Source of the DNA: Spirogloea muscicola
Lineage: Eukaryota; Streptophyta; Zygnematophyceae; Spirogloeales; Spirogloeaceae
Length of the DNA: 19,885 nucleotides
Assembly: GCA_009602725.1 (NCBI GenBank)
Contig: WELB01000103.1
Coordinates: forward strand, 160,711-180,595
Direction: 5' to 3'
This document shows positions 1-8,927 of this stretch, in pieces (positions within the stretch are counted from its first letter, which is position 1; every line of letters starts with the position of its first letter). The position numbers and the translations under genes were made by a program. Below the pieces are notes generated by a model. The model searched no databases. It was not told the origin of the DNA and worked only from the letters and a program-made list of their open reading frames with translations.

Positions 1-45
<45 letters not shown>

Positions 46-74
46 GGGGGGGGGAGAGAGAGAGAGAGAGAGAG
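1..74. repeat. (AG)n microsatellite
   Basis: About 21 uninterrupted AG units are followed by a short G-rich break and a further AG run. It lies 3' (on the minus strand) of the last receptor exon in the window, so it reads as a (CT)n tract inside the next intron of that gene. Confidence 0.95.
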
Positions 75-110
75 GCTGACACAGAGAGGCACAGTTAGGA
101 GGGTAGGCAC

Positions 111-2296
111 CTCTTCAGTGACGGCGTCCACGAACATGAGCTCGTTGGCGCTCCACTTCCGCAAGCTCGAGTTTGGCAGGACCAGCACCAGCATGGCATG
201 CTTCAGGGACTTATGGGTGGGCGCTGCCGACGCCGCAAGCGGATCGACTGCCGCCTCGCCATTTGTTCCCGCAGGATTAAGTGCTGCCGTTATCTCGTGC
301 AGCGGCAGGCGGACAGCAGCGACAGCATCCTTGTCGGCCCAACCAGGGCCCTTGGGCGGCGGCAGGCAGGATCTGTCGGACACCATCGCGCGCTCGGAGA
401 TGACCAATGCAGAGGAGCTTGCGAAGACCTGCGGAGCACCGCAGCCAAAGCAAGGGCGACCAAGGGTGAGGGAAGCTAAGTTGGCTCCAAGCACTGCAGG
501 AGGGGAGGAGGGAGGAGGGGCAGTGATGAAGATGAGGTGGTGATATGAGAAGGGGAAGGCAACGGAGGACGGGAGGAGGATGGAGAGCAGCACCTGCTGC
601 ACGACAAGGTCGTGCAGCGGCACAAACGTGCGCGGGCGCTGTGCTGGCGGATGCTCGAGCGTGTGCGTGAGCTCTAGAGCGGGCCCGCCGGGGCCGTGCG
701 GTGTGGGCAGCCAAGCGGCGGCGCTTTCGAGGCCCAGCGCGGCGCCAAGCTCGTGCAGCACGGCCGACAGGACGCCGTCGCTGTCCAGCGGGGCGTGCAC
801 GCGGGAAGCCACCGCACGCAGGGCGCGCGCCGTCTCTTCGCGGTTGCGCAGTCGCCGCACCTCTGTGTCCAGCTCGCAAGCCTGGCGACCACAAGGAGGG
901 ATGGTTTGGGAGGGGTCGGAGAGGGGTCAGGGGTTCACGCAGGACAAGGAGAGGAGCAAGGCATGCAGGCGAAAGCCATTAAGAAACATTTGCATTGACT
1001 GAGATAATGGAAGGCCAAAGTGGCCAAGTACAACGGCAAGCACATCTGATGACGTACATTGCCCACTAAGGGAAAATTGAATGCGGCTGCTGAGGGGGAG
1101 GGGGGAGCTGGAGGGAGGTGGAGGGGCGGGGGGCGGGGATTACTGGGCTTACCTGCTTCTGAAGAGTGGCAGTGCGGGCGGCGATGTGGAGGGCTTCGGG
1201 CAGCACAGGAACGAGCGCGAGCGCGGCACAGAGGGCCACGAGCGCGGCGAGGAGCTTGGCAGCGGTCGACCCCAGGCGCACGGCCAGGCCCGCCGACCCA
1301 AAGTAGCCCCATGCAGTCAGAGCATGACCACACCTGACCACGCCAAAGGAATGGCGTCGATATCGACCGCGGAGGAAGGAAGGACCTTTGCTGGCAAGTG
1401 AGGAGCCAGGAAGGACAAGAGGAAAGGAAGGCGGAAGGAAAGAGGAGGCTAACCCGCTGGTGCAAAGGAATGCACCGACTGCTAGGAGCAGTAGCCGGTA
1501 AGGGGCCACCTGGGAGAAGGCGAGAGGGGATTATGGCAAGCAATGTGGGTAGAGACGAGGCAGGAATTTGGCATGATGAGCCCAGCTTGAGTATTGATGG
1601 GGGGCCCCTCAGCGGGCATCAATGCAGAGAGGCAGCATTGTAAAGGGAGGGGGATCTGGCTTCCGCGCCTGTGTTGGCTTACATCTATCAGCTTAGTGTT
1701 GTCTTGTGTTCTAATTGCTGTTGCCTTAATGGTCATTCCCGTTTCACATTTGGCTTAACCAGATAAAGCCTCTGCCTGTGGTGCGGCTGCCATCCTTTTG
1801 ATGATGCTACGAAGTCGGTGTGATTTACGAGGGCTCAGAAATGGCTACCTGGGCACGGCGCACGAAGTAGAGGAGCTGCAGCGGGATGCAGAGGAAGGCC
1901 GCGGCGAGGAGCAGCTCGCTGAGGAGCTGCCACGCCGCGACGCCCCGCGGCAGGCACCCGTCACCGCACTCCGCCGCCGCCGCCGCCACCGGCGCTGGCC
2001 GGAGAAGACCGCCACCGCCAACGCCACGCCAATGCAGGCCGGGGTCTACGCCGAGGCCGCCGCTAACGAGCGCCACACGCAGAGACGAGGGATTCTAACG
2101 GCAGTTCAGTTCACAAAGCTCTTCCTCAACGTGGGCTCCTTCGTCTCAGCACGCCATGCTCGTTCTCATCTCGTGGGCTCAGAGTGCTGCCGGCCTTGGC
2201 TCACCCTGACGACGTTGCGGCGTAGGGCGCGAGGCAGGCGGCCAGCAGGCCGAGGCTGGCGGCGGCAGCGGCGCCGCCGGGCGACGAGCGGCCCAT
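111..2296 (-). CDS. Ethylene-receptor-like sensor histidine kinase, 5' part (ethylene-binding and GAF domains)
   Basis: Six exons in minus-strand order: 2296-2205, 2062-1849, 1509-1454, 1333-1153, 881-594, 428-111. Joined, they give exactly 383 codons with every phase matching and GT-AG introns. Residues 1-30 are signal-like, ending in an Ala/Leu-rich stretch. Residues 62-67 (ECGDGC) resemble the N-terminal cysteines of plant receptors. TM1 (about 77-97) has SELL...CIPLQLLYFVRR, matching the ETR1 helix with Asp25 replaced by Glu and the Ile-Pro kept. TM2 (about 105-127) starts with PYR and GAF. TM3 (about 143-166) carries the TAAKLL motif. A coiled linker with REETAR (about 196-201) leads into a GAF domain (about 205-375) with LHELGAALGLESAAAW and AMLVLVLPNSS. 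Known family role: ER-membrane copper-dependent ethylene sensing through a two-component kinase. The kinase should follow beyond position 1. The start at 2296 is the nearest in-frame ATG before a hydrophobic stretch; an upstream exon is possible. The copper-site cysteine position is altered (see findings), so ethylene binding is uncertain. Confidence 0.86.
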
Positions 2297-2581
2297 TGGA
2301 GTCCCGTGGCCAGAAGGCGGCCTCGGCAGGCGGCGGCGCGGCGTCGACTGGGGAGGGAGGGGGAGGAGCCACTGCCCACCTACCGGCCTGCAGGCTGGCC
2401 CAGCGGCGAGAAAGGCGGGTGCGCATGAGATTGAAAGGGAGGTCAATTTTAGCCTTACAGATGTCCTGTTTACGGGGCAATGAGCTGGCCAAGGGGGGAC
2501 ACTGATATCCCCGAGTGAGGACATGCATGACTGACAAGCTAAGGTGAGGAGCCAAGCCGCGGAGAAAAGGGGGAGGTTCAG
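2297..2581 (-). promoter_or_regulatory. Presumed upstream/5' UTR region of the receptor gene
   Basis: This is the interval between the receptor start codon and the first LINE fragment. It is GC-rich near the gene and contains one short relic of a LINE coding end (2504-2534). I see no TATA box or other convincing core promoter element. The receptor frame stays open upstream of 2296, so a longer first exon cannot be excluded. Confidence 0.35.
2504..2534 (-). mobile_element. Short relic of the LINE coding end
   Basis: Read on the minus strand, this gives MHVLTRGYQ, close to the terminal SDLHLLTRGY of the LINE copies elsewhere in the window, but the stop codon after GY is lost. It is short and old, supported only by this local match. 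Confidence 0.35.
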
Positions 2582-3021
2582 AAGAAGTGCTCGCCCATAG
2601 AGAAGAGGGCTGGCAAAGCCAGCCCTAAAAGGATTGGACAATGTCCAAAGCCAAAGAAAGAGGAGCCGGAAAAAAGGTCTACACCACAAAACACTACAAA
2701 ACACGTAGATGATGCAGAGGGAAGCTCAGTACCCACGCGTGAGCAACATCAGGTCTGAGTAGCTCGCTGCAGGGAAAGAGGCACTCCGCCGAGACCCAGA
2801 GGCAGCGGCCATAGCACGGCCTGCTCGTGTGTGGACGGCGTGGGCAAGGGAGCGTTGATCCATCCATGATCCATCGCCAGGGCCGCGAATACATCACCAA
2901 CCATGTGATCAGCATATTCTCGCTCCTTGCCCTGGGCCGCCAGGCCGACCGCGTGCTCTGCAAACGACGCCGATCTGGTGGGAGTCGCTGCAGTCACTTG
3001 TCACCACATCGGCGTTGATGC
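2582..3021 (-). mobile_element. LINE-like fragment A: 3' tail plus C-terminus with internal deletion
   Basis: In minus orientation the coding part runs from about 3021 to a stop at 2728-2726. It starts in the DVVTSDC region of the putative endonuclease and continues through AVGLAAQGKERE. It then jumps from AALAMDHG to the last ~50 residues, losing about 165 bp relative to the fullest copies (compare 13483-13650). Frameshifts are present. The 3' UTR at 2582-2723 holds two perfect hairpins. The left ends of fragments A and B abut head to head at about 3021. Confidence 0.8.
2607..2648 (-). repeat. Paired hairpins of the LINE 3' UTR (reference example)
   Basis: GGGCTGGCAAAGCCAGCCC at 2607-2625 is an 8-bp perfect inverted repeat around AAA. 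TTGGACAATGTCCAA at 2634-2648 is a 7-bp perfect inverted repeat around one base. The same pair, with small changes, recurs at 9853-9895, 10068-10095, 11698-11745 and 13830-13965, always in the 3' UTR or at broken LINE junctions. Confidence 0.85.
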
Positions 3022-3380
3022 GGGGAGCCGGCTGACTTCAACGCCGCTGGCTCGTGGGCCCAGGTATACCGCATGCGATTGTCAGTCTCCCTTCAGCGGT
3101 CCATGGCCCACGCCTTGCAATTGCGTGTCGGCTGTGCTCTCGCTGCGGCCTCAGACTTTTGGCAGGGGGATAGTTTTCCGGCAGCTAGTCTGTCGGATTT
3201 GAGGCTCCTCAGTCGTAACTACTGAGTGGTCCATCCTCCCCCGTTCTGACATAGCATCTTCAGGCCCCTTCGTAGCTGTTAAGCGCTTTTTAGGCTCCTC
3301 CGTCGTTTGGCCCCTTCGAAGCTTTGTCAATTCTTTTCGGGCTGGCTTTTCACAGCCCTTGCCCCCATTGGGAGTGCCAC
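3022..3380 (+). mobile_element. LINE-like fragment B: 5'-truncated C-terminus and 3' UTR
   Basis: The plus-strand reading begins at about 3029 with DFNAAGSWAQVYRM and runs in one frame to LSDLRLLSRNY and a TGA at 3223-3225. It therefore carries only the last ~65 residues of the LINE protein. The 3' UTR (3226-3380) includes the module GGGCTGGCTTTTCACAGCCC and ends with CCCATTGGGAG, after which fragment C begins. Its substitutions mark it as more diverged than copies E or I. Confidence 0.75.
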
Positions 3381-4300
3381 TTCTCATCCAGCGGGGTGCA
3401 GACGGCCAGCTCCATACCCGACGCGCCGACTTGGTCGCCATCCCGCCCGGCGGCCGTCCCCGCATCATCACCGATGTGGTGACTACTGACTGCGTCGACT
3501 CCGCCAATCTCACCAGATCGGCGACGACTGCAAGAAAGTGCTCGCCCATAGAGAATAGGGGCTGGCAACTGCAGGGCACGCGGTCGGCCTGGCGGCCCGG
3601 GGCAAAGAGCGCAAATACGCCGTATCACCCGGTTGGTGATGAATTTGCGGCCCTGGCGATCGACGTACACCCGGCTTTCGGCAGCCGCTGGCTGGATCTC
3701 CTTCCAGCGGCTTGCCCGTCAGACCATTGATCGGCGGCCAGGTCTGCCAGGGGCGATGCCCGGCTTCAACGCCGCCGGTTCGCTCGCCCAGGTATTCTGC
3801 ATGCGCGTGGCGGTCTCGTTTCAACGCTCCCTAGCCCACGCCGTCCACACGCGAGCAGGCTGTGCTATGACTGCTGCCTCTGAATCTCGGCGGAGTGCCT
3901 CTTTCCCTGCACCGATCTACTCTGACTTGATGTTGCTCACTCGCTGGTACTGAGCTTCCCTCTGCATCATCTCGAGCTTTGTAGTGTAGTCCTTTTCCGG
4001 CACCTTTTTCTTTACTGGTCCTTCCTCCCCCGTTCTGCCATGGCCCCGCAGTCGCTGCTTAGCTCGTAGTTTGGCCCCTTCGAACCTTGTCAATTCTTTT
4101 CGGGCTGGCTTCTCACAGCCCTTGCCCCCATTGGGAGAGCCACTTCTTCTTTTTCTTCGGCTTTGGACATTATCCATTCCTTTTTTGGGCTGGCTTTGCT
4201 AGCCCCCCTTCTCTCAGGCTCCTCTCTGGCTTTGCCAGCCCCTCTTCTCTATGGGCGAGCAGTTCCTCAGGGCGAGCACTTTCTTTCTTCTGACCTGCTT
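3381..4300 (+). mobile_element. LINE-like fragment C: endonuclease-like region to 3' UTR, with an inserted UTR piece
   Basis: The coding region starts near 3388 (GADGQLHTRRADLVAIPP) and ends with LMLLTRWY and a TGA at 3951-3953. At about 3534-3575 the frame is broken by an inverted piece of LINE 3' tail (GTGCTCGCCCATAGAGAATAGGGGCTGG). Further frameshifts lie near 3590, 3625 and 3705. The 3' UTR (3954-4300) holds three tandem versions of the tail module. This is a dead copy. Confidence 0.78.
4105..4262 (+). repeat. Three tandem LINE tail modules
   Basis: Units start at about 4108 (GGGCTGGCTTCTCACAGCCC), 4178 (GGGCTGGCTTTGCTAGCCCC) and 4222 (CTCTGGCTTTGCCAGCCCC). Each continues into a CTTCTCTATGGGCGAGC-like or CCCATTGGGAGAGCC-like stretch. 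Aligned, they are diverged copies of one ~45-50 bp unit, so the 3' UTR of this LINE grows by module duplication. Confidence 0.65.
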
Positions 4301-4742
4301 CCCGCCTAACGTGCATTACCACTCCCCCCTGGAGTTGAGCAACGAGGAAGCGCCACGTGGGAGCAACAGCTGGCGGTTGGGCCCGGGCCCAAAAGGAGGT
4401 AGGTGGTCAGAGGACGTTGATGGAAATAGGTGATCTAGATTGACTGCGTCCTGCGGCGCACCGTCCAGGGCCCCGTTCGAGCGGCGTGCAGCGTCGCAGA
4501 TGCCAATGAGCTGACGGGGGGCTTGGGGCGCCGTCGAGGGGGCCGGTTACGTGCTGACTGACAACCGCGGTTAGCTACTGATCTAACCGCCGGCGGGAGG
4601 GGGTGCGCGGCAAGCCGGCGGCTTTGAAGCCAGCCCGCCTCCCTCCCCGCCCTCTCTCCCTCCCTCCCTCCCTCCCTCCCTCCCTCCCTCCCCCTCTCCC
4701 TCTCCCTCTCCCTCTCCCCTTCCCTCTCCCTCTCTCTCTCTN

Positions 4743-4778
<36 letters not shown>

Positions 4779-5243
4779 TCCGCCCTCGAGGCCCAACTGG
4801 GTGGCAGCGTCGCCGCCTGCTCCGGGCTTCTCCAGGGCAGGGGCCTCCCTGGGCTCGGTGAGGACGGAGCCCCCATCTCGCGCAGACGGCGCCGCTTCGT
4901 ATGCGGAGAGCCTGCGGCGAGGAAGCGCGCGCGAGGAGTTGGAGACCAGCAGGGCGGAGGCCAGGAGTTGGGTTGTGTGCTGGTGGAGGAGGTTAGAGAG
5001 GCACAGAGGGAATGTGAGAAGCGGGAGAGCAGGGAGTTGGTCTCAATTGTTGACTCGCGGCAGTAAAGTGACCAAGAAGAGAGAGGGGAGCGAGGTGGAG
5101 GAGCGAGTCTAGAGTAGTCGGAGAGCAGGAACAAGAGTGGAGGGAGAAGGAGGGAGGCAGAGGGAGGGTGCTGGCACCCTCCCTGTCTTGCAGCTTCTCT
5201 CCTTGACCTTTCGTGAGCCGGCGGGCCTGCGGGCGCTCTGCAG
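4301..5243 (+). promoter_or_regulatory. Upstream and probable 5' UTR region of the DUF707 gene
   Basis: This region lies between the LINE tail and the DUF707 start codon. It includes a 10-bp perfect palindrome AACCGCGGTT at 4563-4572, the pyrimidine tract at 4639-4780, and GC-rich DNA. Long frames on both strands run through the low-complexity tract, but none has a recognisable family match. A 5' non-coding exon is plausible but not shown. Confidence 0.4.
4639..4780. repeat. Polypyrimidine (CCCT)n/(CT)n microsatellite with one ambiguous base
   Basis: Almost pure C/T on the plus strand, passing from CCCT/CTCCCT units to (CT)n. It has an N at 4742, so repeat length and sequence here are unreliable. 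It mirrors the (AG)n tract at the left edge in composition. Confidence 0.95.
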
Positions 5244-8200
5244 ATGCTGGCCGGCGCGGCTGCGGGCCTGCCAACGGTGGGCACGCCAGGGCCACCGCCG
5301 CGCCAGCCTGAATACCAGCAGCTCAGTGCCGGAGCTAGCGTTCCGTCTACGCCGTTGACAGCTGTGACGCCCAACAGCCACGATGCTGTCGGCCGGTTGC
5401 GGCGGTCGCCCTGCGGCCACAACGGCGACGGTGGCAGCGGCAGCGCCAAGGAGGGCTCGCTGGAGGCTGCGGCAGTGGCGGCGGCAGCGAGTCCGGCGAC
5501 TCCGTCACCGGCGGCGCGTGAGAGCGCTGCCCGGAGCCCCGTGAAGGCGCTGATGGCGGCGGCCTCGCTTGGCGAGCACGCCCGCTACTCGCAGGTGCGG
5601 GCGGTGCTGCTCACGCTGGCGCTCGCCGCCCTGGGCCTCGCCGTCACTCGCGCCGCACACTCCCTCGCCGCCCCCCAGGTCTGCCTTTGGCGCCCAGCTG
5701 AAGCCGTGCTGTGTTTAAGTCGCTGCCGCTGTTGATGCTCTAACAGCCCATCAAGCAAACAAGAGGTTGGGATGAACTTATGTAAGGGTTTCAATTAGAG
5801 ATTCAGGTTCAAGTTAGGACCGGAACGTCTGAAAAGGCGTGGGGGTGACGGTGGCCGCGGTCGCTGCTCCAGGTGGATGTCTGGCTGCACAGCCGCAGCT
5901 CTGCCGCCGGCGCGTCGTCGCAGCGCTGCCGGGAGCTGGCTTCGGGGGAGGAGGGCGGCAGCGGCGGCTCGACGCGGCATCTGCCGGCCAGCATCGTGCA
6001 GCGCCGAACCAACCTCGAGCGGCGCAACATGTTTGGGCCGCTCGACGAGGTCTGCAGTCCCCCCTCCTGCACAAGAGCTTGTCAGTTGCCGTCCAGTATT
6101 TGGCCATCAGTTAGTGACCTCTATGTGCTGACTCGTGGTTACTGAGTGGGTCAGCTTAGCAGCAGGTGAAGTATATCAGTCAATGTGCTTGACTTTGTAC
6201 TTAGCCACTCAGGCCCTCCATCACTCAACAAACACTCCATCCTCCTCCTTGCTCCTGCTCCCATCCTCCCCTCCTTTCCTTCAGTCATCTGAAATCCCCG
6301 TCAAGGCCACCCTGCAGGAGCCGCCGGCGCCGCGGCCTGCATACCTGCTGGCCATGGCGGTCGGCATCGCACAGCGCGCCAATGTCGACGCCACCGTCCG
6401 CAAGGTGCACCTCTTCATTGCGCCGCGCCCTGCCTCCCTCCAACTCTATCCTCTCTTTCTTGACCACGCCTCAGGCAAGCCGCTGTTGATGGGGCTGACG
6501 AGCATGGCCAGCTCGTCGTGCCGAAGCGCAGTTTCTGGGTTGCAATACGACTGTGCTGCTCTTCCACTATGATGGCGCCGTTGACGAGTGGGCTGAGTTG
6601 CCGTGGAGCGCCGCTGCTGTGCACGTCGCTGTGACCGGCCAGGGCAAATGGTACTCATGGCTGCACCTTGTCTCATTCACCTCAGGATCGATTGCAAGCG
6701 TTGCTGGAGGCAAAAGTACGCCCTGCTGCGATGGTGAGGGCTTGAGATGCAGCGCTGATGCCGCCAGCTGCTGGTTGCCAGGTGGTACGCAAAGCGGTTC
6801 TTGCACCCAGACGTCGTGGACGCGTACGACTACGTCTTTGTGTGGGACGAGGACCTTGGCGTTGACCACTTTGACGTTGCACAGTACTTAGCGATTGTGC
6901 GCCGTGAGGGGCTCGAGATCTCGCAGCCGTCGCTGGACGAGGCAGGCAGCGCGGAGGTGCACCACCACCTTACAGCACGCCGGCTCGACCGCCAGCCCCG
7001 CGGCTTCCACCGGTGAACCCCCTCACCCATCATCCTCACCCAATGGTTTTTCCCTTCTCAAACTGACCCTGCTCTTACCCTGACCTCGTTACGTGCTCAT
7101 ATCTTTATTGCAGGGGCATGGTCAAGCGCAAGGGTCGCAAACCGTGCACAGTGGAGAGCCGAGGGCCGCCGTGTGCTGGGTGAGATTGCCAGCGCTGCCC
7201 GCCCTCCTTTCAGCAACTCTTCCTTGCTGTTATGCTGCCAAGGAAGGCCATGCAGGTGGGACAACCCAGCTGCTCCTGCTTATTGAAGGTCTGATGCCGT
7301 CAGTCTAGCATGGTGAAAAGCAGTCCTTTAAGCAGCATGAGATTGACTTCATTCCGTGGCACTGGTTGGGATGGTGGCGTAGGTGGGTGGAGGTCATGGC
7401 TCCCGTGTTTTCTCGTGATGCATGGCGCTGTGTCTGGCACCTCATCCAGGTATCCCCCAAACCCCCTACCTCACTCCTCAGCCCCCCCTCTCACCTCCTC
7501 TCCTCCACTCTTACCACTCTCTCTTATCCCCACCCTCTTAAAGACCCCAACAAAGTCCTCGGCACTGCTCGACCTGCATTGCGATGAATTGTGAAGCCGT
7601 GACCCGTGGCTGAGCTTTGATAACTGAGATCATACTCCTGCCGAACTTCGCCCGCAGAATGATCTCGTTCATGGCTGGGGGCTCGACTTTAAGTTGGGGT
7701 ACTGCACCAAGGTGGGAGCGTCATTTGGGTTCCATATGCCACTCCCACTTTGCTTAGGTGTTCCTGCTAACTGTTTGCATGCGTGCTGTTCTTAGGGCGA
7801 GCTGGATGCTCAGATGGTTTGCCTAGGGTCAGAGAAGCCAAGCGTGACCAGCATGCTGCTGTTTGCGAGCGCATCCCCAGAAGCCGCGACACGAGGCCAT
7901 TGGCGTGGTTGACGAGCAGTACGTTGTGCATCGTGGCTTGCCTACGTTGGGGTCCTCAAAGGTAGCACCTCGGCGCTCGTGCCCCTTTGACACTCTTGAG
8001 CTTCAGAAAGTGAGGAGCTGGTGGACGCATATACAACAGTCACCACTGCTGCCGCTGACAGTCTCCCCATGCGCTGTGCAGGAGGACATGAGTGAGCCGC
8101 CAGCAAATCGCCGTGACATGGTGAGCTCTGAGTACCCTTGACAAGTTTGTAGACTTGGACCCCATATTGGAACTTGTGCTCTGCCAGGATGCTGACAGCC

Positions 8201-8410
8201 TTGTCAAATGCAGAACTGTCACTGCAAGGGCATCAACCATGTTGGTATCTTGCTCTCATGGTTGACAATCCTTTCACATGCTGCTTAAGAGGGTCCATTT
8301 GCCCCGTAATGCAGATACGAAACCGATCGCGCAGTGAATTGCGCGAGTTTGTTATGAGGTGGAATTCAGCAGCCAGCAATGACACCTGCTGGGTAGATCG
8401 TTATGCTTAG
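5244..8410 (+). CDS. DUF707 family protein (complete, 11 exons, 494 aa)
   Basis: Exons: 5244-5678, 5873-6049, 6285-6404, 6532-6650, 6782-7012, 7114-7179, 7383-7449, 7658-7711, 7881-7961, 8082-8120, 8315-8410. They total 1485 nt; all introns are GT-AG and all phases match. The N-terminal ~117 residues are Ala/Pro/Ser/Gly-rich, followed by one membrane helix (about 119-136) with basic residues on both sides. This suggests a type II endomembrane protein. The DUF707 domain spans about 222-490, with LLAMAVGIAQR, LLFHYDGAVDEW (253-264), WDEDLG (305-310), EGLEISQPSLD (326-336), WVEVMAPVFSRDAWRC, NDLVHGWGLDFKLGYC, AIGVVDEQYVVHRGLPTLG and a C-terminal TCWVDRY. The family is conserved in land plants, with no role I can name safely. 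The acidic WDEDLG motif after a hydrophobic strand resembles the metal-binding DxD of GT-A glycosyltransferases; that is inference only. The ATG was chosen because it opens the exon frame; an upstream start is not excluded. Confidence 0.92.
6088..6144 (+). mobile_element. LINE coding-end relic inside DUF707 intron 2
   Basis: Within the intron 6050-6284, the plus strand reads SDLYVLTRGY followed by TGA, almost the same as the SDLHLLTRGY stop of LINE copy E (11509-11538). The nucleotide match extends into CTGACTcGtGGTTACTGAG. Sequence before it (CCAGTATTTGGCCATCAGTT) resembles 15331-15350. It is a short 5'-truncated relic, removed with the intron. Confidence 0.6.
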
Positions 8411-8927
8411 ACTTCACAACTTTGCACTAGAATCCACCTACGTATCTTGCAAAAAGCTGCAGATGCACAGACGGGTGCTTGCACTCCAGCAAATAAGTCA
8501 AGAGATACTGGAGGCGCTTGCTCAGCGCCCTATTCATTTCCAACTATATTCAGTTGGAATAAGCCAACTTGGCCATCTGTAGAGCAGATGTGCAATTGAT
8601 TCTTGACTACGACAGCTTTCTGTCAAGCAAGGCTTAGATCTTTGATTGAAGTGCAGGTGTGCCACTAGGTGTGCTGCTGGGTGTGCCATTTGCGACCTCA
8701 CTTGCCTGCGACAATCCAAACACGCAGTAAGTCGATGGCCAGTGCTCAGGGTTGGGTACGAGGCTTGCTCAGATGCTGTGGCGCGGTGAAGTTGCAGTAG
8801 CACATGCAGTGCTGCCTTGTTCAGATTGCGGCAGCGCAGCAAAGCACCCCATCGTGACAGGCCGCGAACCAGCCAGGAACCCTGCATAAGCCAGCATCCT
8901 CTAATAGACTCTAAACATAAATAGAGC
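8411..8927. other. Convergent intergenic region with clustered small hairpins
   Basis: This lies between the DUF707 stop (plus) and the stop of the small minus-strand gene, so it should hold both 3' UTRs. It contains inverted repeats GGCGCT/AGCGCC (8513-8529), TTCCAAC/GTTGGAA (8538-8559) and GCCAA/TTGGC (8563-8573). I see no TGTAA-type algal polyadenylation signal and no RNA gene. Confidence 0.5.

Noticed and set aside
277-894. Long minus-strand open frame through the receptor exons
   Set aside because: It is a wrong-frame shadow; the GAF domain reads in another frame and needs the intron 593-429 removed.
1798-2505. 235-codon plus-strand open frame
   Set aside because: It is antisense to receptor exons 1 and 2, Arg-rich, and has no family features.
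4583-5449. 288-codon minus-strand open frame
   Set aside because: It owes its length to the (CT)n/(CCCT)n tract and GC-rich flanks, crosses an ambiguous base, and overlaps the DUF707 first exon on the opposite strand.
7783-7880. Extra DUF707 exon starting GGCGAGCTGG after an AG at 7796
   Set aside because: Including it breaks the phase into exon 7881-7961, whereas joining 7711 directly to 7881 matches the family length exactly.
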